NCBI RefSeq assembly: GCF_000092865.1
Contig: NC_014151.1
Span: 3,534,001-3,598,000, forward strand
Length of the DNA stretch: 64,000 bases
From: Cellulomonas flavigena DSM 20109
GTDB taxonomy: Bacteria > Actinomycetota > Actinomycetes > Actinomycetales > Cellulomonadaceae
Reading direction: 5' to 3'
A model generated the notes under the pieces. That model had not been told where the DNA came from. It did no database searches and saw only the letters and a program-made list of their open reading frames with translations. The position numbers and the translations under genes were made by a program. Positions 7,876-18,475 of the stretch are shown in pieces (positions within the stretch are counted from its first letter, which is position 1; the number at the start of each line of letters is the position of its first letter).

Positions 7876-8844
7876 TCAGGCGGTGTCGCCCCCGCGCAGG
7901 CGCGCGAGCCACGCGCGCGCCTCGACGAAGTCGGCGTCCGCGGTGCCGACGTGCACGAGCGGCTCGACCGCGTCCGCGCGGGGGTACGACCCGAGGAACC
8001 GCACGTACGGGCAGCGGCGGTGCAGGCCCATGAGCGCCTCGCCGACGCGCTCGTCGGTGACGTGCCCCTCGGCGTCGATGGAGAAGGAGTAGCGGCCGAG
8101 CGCGTCGCCGATCGGCCGCGACTCGATGCGCGACAAGTTCACGCCGCGCACGGCGAACTGCTCGAGCATCGCGAGCAGCGCACCGGCCTCGTTGTCCGGC
8201 AGGTGCACGACGAGCGTCGTCTTGTCGGCGCCCGTGGGCGGTGGCACGGCCCCGGGAGGGGCGACGACGACGAACCGCGTGAGCGCCGACGGGTTGTCCG
8301 CGACGTCCTGCGCGAGCGGCGCGAGGCCGTACGTGCCGACCGCCGCGGGCGGGACGAGGGCGGCGTCGAACGCGAGCCGGGCTCCGGCGCCGCCCGACTC
8401 GGCGAGCAGCGCCGCCGGGGCCGTGTTGCTCGTGGCCGGCACGTGCACGGCTCCCGGCAGGTGGGTGGCGAGCCAGCGGCGGCACTGCACCCACGCGTGC
8501 GGGTGCGCGGAGACGCGGCGCACGTCCGCGAGCCGCACGCCGCGCGGCGCGACGAGCGTGAACTGCACGGGCACGAGCACCTCGCGCACGATGACGAGCG
8601 GGTCACCCGTGGCCAGCGAGTCGAGGGTCGCGGTGACACCGCCCTCGACGGTCGACTCGATCGCGACGACCGCGCGGTCCGCCTCGCCCGCGCGCACCGC
8701 GGCGATCGCCGAGCCCACGTCGGTCTGCGGCAGATACCCGGCCTCCTCGGGCGACGCGACCTGACGCAGCGCCTCCTCCGTGAACGTGCCCGCCGGGCCG
8801 AGGTAGGCGTAGCGCAGCGGGGTGTCAGGCGGGCTCGCGGGCAT
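7876..8844 (-). CDS. pheA: Prephenate dehydratase
   Basis: Monofunctional enzyme (322 aa) that converts prephenate to phenylpyruvate in phenylalanine synthesis. The N-terminal PDT domain starts at LRYAYLGPAGTFTEEAL; the catalytic TRF motif is present (NPSALTRFVVVA, about residue 188). The usual IENSVEG motif appears as IESTVEGGV, a conservative variation. A C-terminal ACT domain (about 205-285) has the phenylalanine-binding signature GVNLSRIESRP, so feedback inhibition is expected. The ATG at 8844 overlaps the end of the upstream membrane-protein gene by 20 nt, in the stretch where that gene encodes its Pro/Glu tail. No chorismate mutase domain is fused. Confidence 0.96.
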   Translation of the reverse strand: MPASPPDTPLRYAYLGPAGTFTEEALRQVASPEEAGYLPQTDVGSAIAAVRAGEADRAVVAIESTVEGGVTATLDSLATGDPLVIVREVLVPVQFTLVAPRGVRLADVRRVSAHPHAWVQCRRWLATHLPGAVHVPATSNTAPAALLAESGGAGARLAFDAALVPPAAVGTYGLAPLAQDVADNPSALTRFVVVAPPGAVPPPTGADKTTLVVHLPDNEAGALLAMLEQFAVRGVNLSRIESRPIGDALGRYSFSIDAEGHVTDERVGEALMGLHRRCPYVRFLGSYPRADAVEPLVHVGTADADFVEARAWLARLRGGDTA

Positions 8845-11800
8845 CGGTGCCGTCCGGTCGTCGTGCGGGTACGGGTTCAGGTGCGGGTTCGGGTTCAGGT
8901 GCGGATGCGGGTACGGGTGCGCTCGCAGGGTAGTCGTCGGCGAGCGCGCGCAGCCCGAGCGTCCCGACGAGCGGCACGGCGGCCAGCAGCATCACCGTGG
9001 CGATCCGCACGCCGTAGTCGTTGACGAGCCCGCCGCCGATCCCGGCGAGGAGCATCCCGACGAGGAACGGCCGCGCCGGGGGCCAGCGCCGCTCGAGCCG
9101 GTCCCACGCCGTGAGGCGCACGCGCGAGCGCGGCCACAGCAGGAGGGCGACGAGCACGAGCACGACGAGCGTGAGGGCTGCGACCCAGCCGCTCGTGACG
9201 GTCGCCGCCGCGTACCCGAGCTTGCGCGCGACGGTCTCCCACGCGGACCCGTCGACGACGCGCTGCACGAACACCCCGAGGTGCGTGCGCTCCGCCGCGG
9301 GCCGCAGCCAGTCGAGCACCGCGATGGCCCCGACCAGCGCGACGCCGGCCGCCCCGGCGCCCAGCAGCCGCTGCCACGTCGTGCGCACTCCCGCGACACC
9401 CAGGACGACGACGAGGCTCGCCGGGACGAGCACGAGCCCGCCGCCGATGTCCGCACCCAGCGCCGGCCACAGGTCGACGACGAGCGCGACCCCGCACACC
9501 AGCGCGGCGGCGACGGTGCCGAGCGTCCGACGGCCGCGCTGCACGAGCGCCCACCCGACGATCGCGGCGGTCGCGAGCGCGGCGACGACGTAGAACGAGT
9601 ACGTGGGGTTGCCGAACCCGTAGAACCGCCCGCCGAGCGTGACGGCCGGCCCCTGCGGGCTGCCCCGGTGCAGCGGCGTGCCGAGCACGGCGTCGAGGGT
9701 CAGGACGACGAACGTCACGCCGGCGACCACGCCCGGGCCGAGGGTCAGCGGGCGGCGCGGCATGAGGGCGGCGACGCCGGCGACCGCGGCCGTCGCGCCG
9801 GCCAGCGCGAGCCACATGGTCCGGTCCGGGTCGGCGAACCGCCACCACGAGGTCGTCGTCATGAGGAACAGGCCGACGGGCAGCGCCGCGAGCGTGAGCA
9901 GCAGCGCGTCCGCGACGCGTCGCAGCCGCTCGGCACGCGCGGGCCGGGTGCGGGCGAGACGCGGCCCGAGCCACAGGGCCGCGACCACCACGAGCAGCGC
10001 GACGACCAGCGCCGGTGTCGTGGCCGTCCCCGCGGTGCCGCGCAGCGCCTGGTCACGCACCGAGAGGTCAGCGAGCTGGCGCACCGTGGTCGCGACGGCC
10101 GCCGGGCGGCTGCCGTCGACCCGCACGGGCGCACCTGCGAAGTCGTCGGAGACACGTGCCCCGGCGTGGTCGAGCAGGTCGACCGGCAGGTCGAGGAGCC
10201 GGAACACCCCGACCCAGCGGGTCGACGTGGTGCCGAGGTACCCGGCACCGGTGGCCGGGTCGCCGATGCCGACGCCGAGCACGGCGGGACCGGACGACGC
10301 GCGCCCGGTGTCGACGACCAGGACGGTCGCGTCGTCGGGCACGGCGCGCAGCACCTGCCCGATCGTGCGGTCGAGACGCTGCAGCGTGTCGGCGTCGCCG
10401 TCCCGCCCGGCGTCGTCGGGGACCTCGTCCTCGGGGGCGTCGCCGTCCGGGGCCCCGTCGGGTGCCCCGGCGTCGACCCCCTCCGGGACCAGGAGCAGGC
10501 TCGTCGCGATCTCCCGCGGCCTGCCGGACCCCGCGTCGACGACGGTCGTCGGGCACGCGAACGCGTCCTGCGGGTCGTCGAGCGCCTCCTCGAGCGTCCG
10601 GTAGCGCGCGACCGTGCCGTCGGGGGCGGCGAGCGCGAGCGCGGCGCCCTCCCCGACCGCCGTGCTGCAGCCGTCGGCCGACGCCAGCCCGGCGCCCAGC
10701 GCCCCGAGCCGGGGGCGGAACTCCGAGCGGGACTGCAGCGCCACGAGGTCGTCCCAGCCCGCCACGGTCGCCTCGCCGCCCGGCGCCGGCGTCACCTGCG
10801 GCAGCACGCACTGCCACCGCGCGCCGACGAGCTGCCCCGCGACCGCGGCCCGCCCGGACGAGAGGGCAAGCCACCCGCCGGCCGGGCACTGCGCGTTGCG
10901 ACCGGACACGCCGGGCGTCACACCGCCCGCGGGCGCACCGTCGCGCAGCAGGCCCCACAGCGTGGGCGTGATCGTGCGGTCGACGCGCGCCCAGTCGACG
11001 CCGGACGTCCCGACGAGCACGAGGGGTGCGTCGGCGGGCACCGCCGCGGCGCCGGAGGACCGTGTCACGTCGCCCGCGACCGCGACCGGCAGGGGGACGA
11101 CGACGGTGGCGAGCAGCAGGGTCGCGACGATCCCGCCGCCGGTGGCGACGACCACCGCCGGCATGCGGTGGACGGGTGCGCGGACCGCCGCGGGGTCGTC
11201 GGGCAGCGGCTCCCAGCGGTGCTGCGCGACCGACGCGAGCAGCAGCGTGCCGGCGACCGCGAGGACCGCGGTGGCGACCACGACGCCGGAGTCGTTGAGC
11301 AGCGAGCCGAGCAGCGCGACGACGACGACCGCGAGCATCGTGCGGCGCAGCAGCGGCCACGTCGTGTACAGGTCGCGCAGCGGCGACGGGCGCCAGCGGT
11401 CGGGCCCGACGAGCACGGCGCACACCGCGAGGCACACGAGCGCGGCGAGGACCCCGAGCGGCTGCGCCACGGTCGCCCACGCCCCGGCGGCCTTGCCCGC
11501 GACGACGTCGAACGCGTCCCCGTCGAGCACGCGCTGCACGAACTGCCCGAGGTGCGACCCGCGGCCCGGCTGCGCCCAGTCGACGACCGACACGATGGCG
11601 ACGACGCCCACCGCGACCCCGAGGTACGCGAGCACGCGCCGCACCCCGACCACTCCCCCGGAGACGCCGACGAGCAGCACCGCGAACGCCGGCACGAGCG
11701 CCAGCACACCGCCGAAGTCGGCACCGAACGCCGGCCAGCCGTCCACGACGACCGACACCAGGCCGACGGCGGCGACCGCGCCCACCGCGAGGCGGCGACG

Positions 11801-13393
11801 CCCGCGGTCGACCGCGGACGCGGCCAGGCCCGCCGCCAGCACGAGACCCGCCGCGGCGTACACGCCGAACGTCGTGTTGCCGAAGCCGTAGTACCGGGCC
11901 CCGAGCGTCGAGATGCCCAGCACGGACCCCTGCTGCAGCACGGTGCCCGTGACGCCGTCGACCGTGACGACCGCCCACGCGACGCCCGCCGCGCCGGTCG
12001 CCAGGCGCCAGCGGCTCGACGGCAGCAGGCGCGACACGCCCCACGCGGCGACCGCGACGGTGACGGTCGCGACGCCCCACCAGGCGGCCGCGGCGAACAG
12101 CGGCGCGGGTGAGCCCCACCAGCGTGACAGCGCCGCGAGCAGGGCCCCGACGGGCGCGCACGCACCGAGCAGCAGCACCGCGACGGTGACACCCCGCAGC
12201 GCCGGCGGCGGGCGGCGGTGCCGGCGGCGCAGCACCGCGACTGCCGCGACGACGAGCAGGCAGGCACCGCCCACGACGCCCAGCAGCAGCGGGAGCAGGT
12301 GCGGCGCGACGGTCGTCAGCTCGGTCTGGTAGCGGCGGTTCTCGACGGTGCGGTCGGCCGTCATGCGCCGCTCGGGGCCGACGCGCAGCGGGGCGCCGTC
12401 GAGCTCCGAGGTGTCCGCACCGGCCGCGTCGGCGAGCGTGGCCGCGAGGTCGGTGAGCGTGACGATGCCGGTGCGGCGCGTCGAGTCCGACGTCAGCCAG
12501 CCGACCGTGCCCCCGCCGGCGTCCCACTGCACGACCGCGAGCAGGCCCGCCTCCTCGGCGCTGCCGTCCGAGGTTCCCGCGACGACGACGCGCGTGCCGG
12601 GCTCGACGGCGGCGAGCACGCGACGCAGGTCGTCGTCCAGGCGTGAGAGGGCGGTGCGGCGGTCGGCGCGGTCGGCGGGCAGCTCGCCGCCGTCCAGGAC
12701 CGTCACCGGGCACGCGCGCAGCGCGTCGTCCGCGAGCGCGCCGAGGCGTTGCGCGTAGCGGGCGAGGGCGCCCTGTTCGTCGGCGAGCGCGAGCGCGGCG
12801 CCCGGCCCGACGGCCGTGGTGCACACCTGCGTGGCGGCGACGAGCCGGGCTACGGTGCCGGGCGTGCCGTACGCACCCGGGGGCACGTCGTCGGCCGGCG
12901 GGTCGACGAGCTCGGCCCAGCCGGTCACACCGGCCGGGCCGGGGGTGCCACCGGGCCCGACCTCGGGCACCGACGGGCAGGCGTCGACCACACCCTCGTC
13001 GACCTGGCCGCCCGGGGCGTCGTCGGCGGGCCCGGGCGCGTCGGGCCGGACGACGGGCGGCAGGCGACGGCCCGCCGAGACCGTGAGCCAACCGTCGACC
13101 GGGCACATCCGGTCGGCGGACGTGTGCACGGAGACCGAGCCGACGGACCCCTCGTCGACCATGCGCCACAGCGTCGGCGTGCCCGAGCGGTCCACGTCGT
13201 CCCAGCGCAGTCCGCCGACGCCCACGAGCACGACCGGCTGCGCGGCGGGCGGCGGCGACGGCACCGCCGGCACGGGCGTCGAGGAGGTGGCGGCGACGGC
13301 GGCGGGCGAGCCGAGCGTGAGCAGCACCGCGCCGACGAGGGCGGTGAGCAGCGCCCGCGGCCCGCGGGGTGCGCGGACGGGGCGGAGGACCAT
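8825..13393 (-). CDS. Giant membrane protein: tandem duplicate of phosphatase-like plus TM module
   Basis: A 1522-aa protein made of two homologous halves. Each half has an extracytoplasmic alkaline-phosphatase-superfamily-like domain followed by a bundle of membrane helices. Half A begins VVLVGVGGLRWDD near residue 58 and half B APLVLVGTSGVDWARV near 794. Matching landmarks follow: CPVDGWLTVSAGR and CPAGGWLALSSGR; YYGFGN (about 500) and FYGFGN (about 1256); PAFGADFGG and PALGADIGG; HLGQFVQRV and HLGVFVQRV. The offset is about 740-757 residues. A signal-anchor opens the protein, and a Pro/Glu/Ala tail, encoded by short DNA repeats at 8878-8920, ends it. Start ATG 13393 sits before the signal anchor. 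Typical metal ligands of true phosphatases are not obvious, so enzymatic activity is unproven. It follows a GT2 gene and overlaps pheA. Confidence 0.75.
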   Translation of the reverse strand: MVLRPVRAPRGPRALLTALVGAVLLTLGSPAAVAATSSTPVPAVPSPPPAAQPVVLVGVGGLRWDDVDRSGTPTLWRMVDEGSVGSVSVHTSADRMCPVDGWLTVSAGRRLPPVVRPDAPGPADDAPGGQVDEGVVDACPSVPEVGPGGTPGPAGVTGWAELVDPPADDVPPGAYGTPGTVARLVAATQVCTTAVGPGAALALADEQGALARYAQRLGALADDALRACPVTVLDGGELPADRADRRTALSRLDDDLRRVLAAVEPGTRVVVAGTSDGSAEEAGLLAVVQWDAGGGTVGWLTSDSTRRTGIVTLTDLAATLADAAGADTSELDGAPLRVGPERRMTADRTVENRRYQTELTTVAPHLLPLLLGVVGGACLLVVAAVAVLRRRHRRPPPALRGVTVAVLLLGACAPVGALLAALSRWWGSPAPLFAAAAWWGVATVTVAVAAWGVSRLLPSSRWRLATGAAGVAWAVVTVDGVTGTVLQQGSVLGISTLGARYYGFGNTTFGVYAAAGLVLAAGLAASAVDRGRRRLAVGAVAAVGLVSVVVDGWPAFGADFGGVLALVPAFAVLLVGVSGGVVGVRRVLAYLGVAVGVVAIVSVVDWAQPGRGSHLGQFVQRVLDGDAFDVVAGKAAGAWATVAQPLGVLAALVCLAVCAVLVGPDRWRPSPLRDLYTTWPLLRRTMLAVVVVALLGSLLNDSGVVVATAVLAVAGTLLLASVAQHRWEPLPDDPAAVRAPVHRMPAVVVATGGGIVATLLLATVVVPLPVAVAGDVTRSSGAAAVPADAPLVLVGTSGVDWARVDRTITPTLWGLLRDGAPAGGVTPGVSGRNAQCPAGGWLALSSGRAAVAGQLVGARWQCVLPQVTPAPGGEATVAGWDDLVALQSRSEFRPRLGALGAGLASADGCSTAVGEGAALALAAPDGTVARYRTLEEALDDPQDAFACPTTVVDAGSGRPREIATSLLLVPEGVDAGAPDGAPDGDAPEDEVPDDAGRDGDADTLQRLDRTIGQVLRAVPDDATVLVVDTGRASSGPAVLGVGIGDPATGAGYLGTTSTRWVGVFRLLDLPVDLLDHAGARVSDDFAGAPVRVDGSRPAAVATTVRQLADLSVRDQALRGTAGTATTPALVVALLVVVAALWLGPRLARTRPARAERLRRVADALLLTLAALPVGLFLMTTTSWWRFADPDRTMWLALAGATAAVAGVAALMPRRPLTLGPGVVAGVTFVVLTLDAVLGTPLHRGSPQGPAVTLGGRFYGFGNPTYSFYVVAALATAAIVGWALVQRGRRTLGTVAAALVCGVALVVDLWPALGADIGGGLVLVPASLVVVLGVAGVRTTWQRLLGAGAAGVALVGAIAVLDWLRPAAERTHLGVFVQRVVDGSAWETVARKLGYAAATVTSGWVAALTLVVLVLVALLLWPRSRVRLTAWDRLERRWPPARPFLVGMLLAGIGGGLVNDYGVRIATVMLLAAVPLVGTLGLRALADDYPASAPVPASAPEPEPAPEPVPARRPDGTDAREPA

Positions 13394-13446
13394 CCGTCCA
13401 GCGTACGGGCGGCGCCGGCGTGGTCCGGCGCGTCCGGTGCGCAGGG

Positions 13447-14295
13447 TCAGCGGCGCGGGCCGTCGCCCGGGACGACGGCCTGGCGCACGCTCGACGCCGC
13501 GGCGCGCGCCCGGCGCGCGTTCACGGCGAGCTGCACGTCGCGGTACTGCGCCGCGCGGTGCAGCTGGCCCTTGAGGTCCGTGCCCGAGGGGCGGTGCCGC
13601 AGCTCGCAGGGCACCTCGAGCACCCGGAACCCCTGGCGCAGCAGGTCGATCGTCATGCCGGCCTCGACGCCCCAGCCGCGCGCGAGCGGTGTGGCGGCCT
13701 CGAACGCCTCGCGGGTGAGGCAGCGCATGCCGGACAGCGGCTGCGTGGGCGTCCACCCGGTCATCGACGCGATGGCACGCCGGGCCGCCCCGACGACCAG
13801 GCCCCGCCCGCCGGCACCCGGCTGCGGCGGCAGCAGCGCGATCGTCAGGTCGGCGATGCCCTCGAGCACCGGCGGCACGAGCGGCGCGGTGTTGACGGCG
13901 GTGTCCGCGAGGTCGCCGTCGACGAACAGCAGGTGGCGCGGCGGACGGTCCGGCGCGTCGCGCATGGCGACGACCGCGGCTCCGGTCTCCATGGCCGCGG
14001 CCTTGCCGCGGTTGTGCGAGTGCCGCACGACGACCGCGCCGGCCTCGCGCGCGACGTGCTGCGTGTTGTCCTCCGACCCGTCGTCGACGACGAGCACGAG
14101 GTCGACGTGCGGGATGGCGCGCGCCGAGCGGACGGTCGCGGCGATGCGCCGCGACTCGTCCTTGGCGGGGATGATCACCGCGACGCGCTGGCGCTGCTTG
14201 TGACCGTGGGGCTTGCGCGCCGTCTCCGGTGCGTCGGCGGTCGCGACGGCGACCTGCCCCGCGGCCTCGCTTCCCGTGCGTGTCACGGTGCCCAC
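13447..14295 (-). CDS. Family 2 glycosyltransferase
   Basis: Soluble or peripheral GT2 enzyme (282 aa) with a GT-A fold. After a 35-residue polar N-terminal extension comes [18 protein letters not shown], then the UDP/GDP-sugar binding [10 protein letters not shown] (about residue 70), and the metal-binding DxD-like [11 protein letters not shown]. No C-terminal membrane helices are seen, unlike dolichol-phosphate mannosyltransferases with GtrA tails. The late motif [16 protein letters not shown] resembles those seen in polyprenyl-phosphate or glucosyl-3-phosphoglycerate-type transferases. It lies 53 nt upstream of the giant membrane protein and is likely co-transcribed with it and pheA. Donor and acceptor are unknown. 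Confidence 0.85.
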   Translation of the reverse strand: MGTVTRTGSEAAGQVAVATADAPETARKPHGHKQRQRVAVIIPAKDESRRIAATVRSARAIPHVDLVLVVDDGSEDNTQHVAREAGAVVVRHSHNRGKAAAMETGAAVVAMRDAPDRPPRHLLFVDGDLADTAVNTAPLVPPVLEGIADLTIALLPPQPGAGGRGLVVGAARRAIASMTGWTPTQPLSGMRCLTREAFEAATPLARGWGVEAGMTIDLLRQGFRVLEVPCELRHRPSGTDLKGQLHRAAQYRDVQLAVNARRARAAASSVRQAVVPGDGPRR

Positions 14296-14369
14296 CCTAT
14301 CGACCGCTGGTGACAGGTCGCCTCACGAGCACGGGCGACCTGGTCACACGCGGCCGGCAGCTGCGGAGC

Positions 14370-15194
14370 TCAGCGCAGCGTGACCTGCCGCGCGACGAGG
14401 CCGGCGCGGGCGCGGCGGGCGTTCGCGTCGAGGGGGGCGGTGTCGGCCATCGCCGCCTCGAACCGGGGCAGGAAGTCGGCCAGCGGCTTCTCGACGTCCT
14501 CGGCCTCGGAGCCGCGCGCGAGCTCCCAGACGGGCACGACGATGCCGGCGGCGCGGAAGTAGCCGATGAACTTCGCGTCGTCGAAGCCGGACTCGCGCTT
14601 GCCGTGCAGGCGCGCGAGGCCGTCGAGGACGACCTGCTCGTCGGCGGGCTGCGCCCAGCGCAGGTACTCGCGGGCGCCCATGCGGCACCAGTACGCGGAC
14701 TCGGCGGCGGTGACGCGCTTGGTGTCGACGATGCCGGCGTCGGCCTCCTCGAGGGCGGCCTTCAGGTCGGGCGTGACCTCGGTGCTCGGGTCGAGCCAGA
14801 AGGAGAAGCTGTCCTGCACGGTCACCTCGAACGGCACGGCGAGGTCGAGCACGTCCTGCAGGCGCGGGCCGGGCGTGGGCAGGCCGATCGTCTCGATCGC
14901 GGTGCCGGGCTCGGCGTCGAGCGCGAGCAGCAGCGCGGTCGCCACGTCGCGGCTCGCGTCGCCCGAGCTGGTGCCGGTCTGCAGCGCGACGAGCACGACG
15001 CCGTCGCTGCGGTGCAGCGCCGCCCAGGAGTTGGGCAGGATCGTGGTGACGACGACGTCGCGCGCGCCGTGCTCGGCGGTGGTGCGGGCGGTCGCGGTCG
15101 CCGCGGGGACGAGCTCGCGCAGCGCGACCCAGTCGGGCTCACCGGGGAGCCCCTCGAACGGGCGCAGCACGAATCCGGGCGTGTTCTTGGCCAT
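14370..15194 (-). CDS. DUF5926 family protein
   Basis: A 274-aa soluble protein that I recognise as the actinobacterial DUF5926 family from its body ([32 protein letters not shown]). Longer homologues carry a Cys-rich SEC-C zinc motif before this domain, which is absent here; the protein begins MAKNTPGF immediately. No catalytic residues are assigned in the family, so no function is offered. A likely dimeric alpha/beta domain is suggested only by its regular hydrophobic pattern. It is transcribed divergently from pgm across a 114-nt gap and ends 74 nt upstream of the GT2 gene start, so it may open that operon. Confidence 0.7.
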   Translation of the reverse strand: MAKNTPGFVLRPFEGLPGEPDWVALRELVPAATATARTTAEHGARDVVVTTILPNSWAALHRSDGVVLVALQTGTSSGDASRDVATALLLALDAEPGTAIETIGLPTPGPRLQDVLDLAVPFEVTVQDSFSFWLDPSTEVTPDLKAALEEADAGIVDTKRVTAAESAYWCRMGAREYLRWAQPADEQVVLDGLARLHGKRESGFDDAKFIGYFRAAGIVVPVWELARGSEAEDVEKPLADFLPRFEAAMADTAPLDANARRARAGLVARQVTLR

Positions 15195-15308
15195 GCCTGC
15201 ACCCTACCGACCCGGCTCCCGCGCGACGGACCGCCTGACCGCGACGACATCCCACGAGTCGTGCCGAGCAGGTGCGCTCGGGCGGTGCGCTGCGGGAGGA
15301 TCAACGGC

Positions 15309-16994
<1,686 letters not shown>

Positions 16995-17004
16995 CCCCCC
17001 TCCT

Positions 17005-17022
17005 CGCGAGAGAGCGATCCGG
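17005..17022 (+). repeat. Intergenic repeat unit, family 2 (copy 1)
   Basis: 18-bp unit of the form CGCGAGA-xxx-CGATCCGG (here CGCGAGAGAGCGATCCGG) in the pgm/ugd convergent gap, 10 nt after the pgm stop. Further copies lie at 26892-26909 and 27443-27686. Confidence 0.6.
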
Positions 17023-17047
17023 CTCGCGGGAGGGCGGGAACGACGAA

Positions 17048-17085
17048 GGAGGGCGGCCCGGCGGCACAGGGCCGGGCCGCCCTCC
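17048..17085. terminator. Bidirectional terminator between pgm and ugd
   Basis: Perfect 15-bp stem (17048-17062 with 17071-17085) and an 8-nt loop, centred between the converging stops of pgm (16994) and ugd (17097). It is strong enough to end both transcripts despite lacking a U-tract. Confidence 0.85.
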
Positions 17086-17096
17086 CGTCCCAGGGG

Positions 17097-18455
17097 TCAG
17101 GCCGCCAGGCGGCCCAGACCGGTGAACTCCCAGCCGGCCGCACGCCACTGCGCGGCGCTCAGCTTGCCGCGGGCGTCGATGACGCGCGGGGTCCGCGTCA
17201 GGCCCGCCAGGCGCGCCGGGTCGGCGTCGACGAACTGCTTCCACTCGGTGAGGACGAGCAGCACGTCGCACTCCTCCACGGCCTCGTCGACGGACGTGCC
17301 GTAGCCGAGCGTCGGGAACGCGCGCCGCGCGGTGTCGCCGGCCTCGGGGTCGAACACCGTGACCTGCGCGCCGCGCAGGTGCAGGGCGGCCGCCACGTTG
17401 AGGGCCGGGCTGTCACGCACGTCGTCCGTCAGCGGCTTGAAGGCCGCACCCAGGACGCCGACGCGCTTGTTGAGGACCGAACCGCCGCACGCCTCGAGGG
17501 CCATGTCGACGACCCGCTCGCGCTGGCCCATGTTGATCTCGTCGACCTGCTGCAGCAGCGCCGCGGCCCGGTTCGCACCGAGCTCCTTGGAGCGGTGCAT
17601 GAGGGCGCGGATGTCCTTGGGCAGGCAGCCGCCGCCGAAGCCGAGGCCGGCGTCGAGGAACTGCCGGCCGATGCGCACGTCGTGGCCCAGCGCGTCGGCG
17701 AGGACCGTGACGTCGGCACCCGCGGCCTCGCAGACACCGGCGATCGCGTTGATGAACGAGATCTTGGTGGCGAGGAACGCGTTGGCGCTGACCTTGACGA
17801 GCTCGGCGGTCGGCAGGTCGGTCACGACGACCGGCGAGCCCTCCGCGATGGGCGCCGCGTAGACCTGGCGCATGACGGCCTCGGACTTCTCCGAGACGCC
17901 GCCCAGCACGATGCGGTCGGGGTGCAGCGTGTCGCCCACGGCCTTGCCCTCGCGCAGGAACTCGGGGTTCCACAGCAGCTCGGCGTCGACGCCCGCCGGG
18001 ACGGTGGCCGCGACCAGCTCGCGGAGCCGCGCGGCGGTGCCGACCGGGACGGTCGACTTGCCGACGATGACGCCGCCCCGGGTGAGGTTCCGGGCGATCG
18101 CGAGGGTCGCGTCCTCGACGTACTGCAGGTTCGCGGCGTGCGACGTGCGCTGCTGCGGGGTGCCGACGCACACGAAGTGCACGTCGGCGTCCGCGACGGC
18201 GGCCGCGGCGTCGGTGGTGAACGTCAGGCGGCCGGTGGCGAGGGTCTTCTCCAGCAGCTCGGGCAGCCCGGGCTCGAAGAACGGGACCTTGCCGGCGGCG
18301 AGCGCGTCGACCTTGGCCTGGTCGACGTCGACGCCGACGACCTCGAAGCCGAGCTCGGCCATCGCGACGGCGTGCGTCGCACCGAGGTAGCCGGTGCCGA
18401 AGACCGAGATCTTCAGCGGGCGGGCGGCGGGGGTGGTGGTGCGCTTGGTGCTCAT
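17097..18455 (-). CDS. ugd: UDP-glucose 6-dehydrogenase
   Basis: Cytoplasmic NAD-dependent enzyme (452 aa) that oxidises UDP-glucose twice to UDP-glucuronate. The Rossmann motif ISVFGTGYLGATHAVAMAE starts near residue 17. The central domain has the invariant substrate region LLWNPEFLREGKAV, and the catalytic cysteine sits in GLGFGGGCLPKDIRAL (about 272). The C-terminal domain with KPLTDDVRDSPAL is complete. The ATG at 18455 with GGAAGAGAC upstream gives a short Ser/Thr/Lys leader before the Rossmann fold. It starts 20 nt after the GH26-like gene stop and is the third gene of the GT2-GH26-ugd operon, which suggests that the polymer contains glucuronic acid. The neighbouring pgm supplies its precursor. 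Confidence 0.95.
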   Translation of the reverse strand: MSTKRTTTPAARPLKISVFGTGYLGATHAVAMAELGFEVVGVDVDQAKVDALAAGKVPFFEPGLPELLEKTLATGRLTFTTDAAAAVADADVHFVCVGTPQQRTSHAANLQYVEDATLAIARNLTRGGVIVGKSTVPVGTAARLRELVAATVPAGVDAELLWNPEFLREGKAVGDTLHPDRIVLGGVSEKSEAVMRQVYAAPIAEGSPVVVTDLPTAELVKVSANAFLATKISFINAIAGVCEAAGADVTVLADALGHDVRIGRQFLDAGLGFGGGCLPKDIRALMHRSKELGANRAAALLQQVDEINMGQRERVVDMALEACGGSVLNKRVGVLGAAFKPLTDDVRDSPALNVAAALHLRGAQVTVFDPEAGDTARRAFPTLGYGTSVDEAVEECDVLLVLTEWKQFVDADPARLAGLTRTPRVIDARGKLSAAQWRAAGWEFTGLGRLAA

Positions 18456-18475
18456 CTGTCTCTTCCTCGAAGGTC

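Noticed and set aside
8822..12112. Open frame of about 1100 codons on the plus strand
   Set aside because: Antisense mirror of the duplicated membrane protein; Arg/His/Asp-rich, with no ribosome site or domain. High-GC codon bias opens such frames.
14229..15308. N-terminal extension of Pgm of 360 residues
   Set aside because: Composition is mirror-like and it overlaps the DUF5926 gene; the ATG at 15309 has a ribosome site and gives normal family length.
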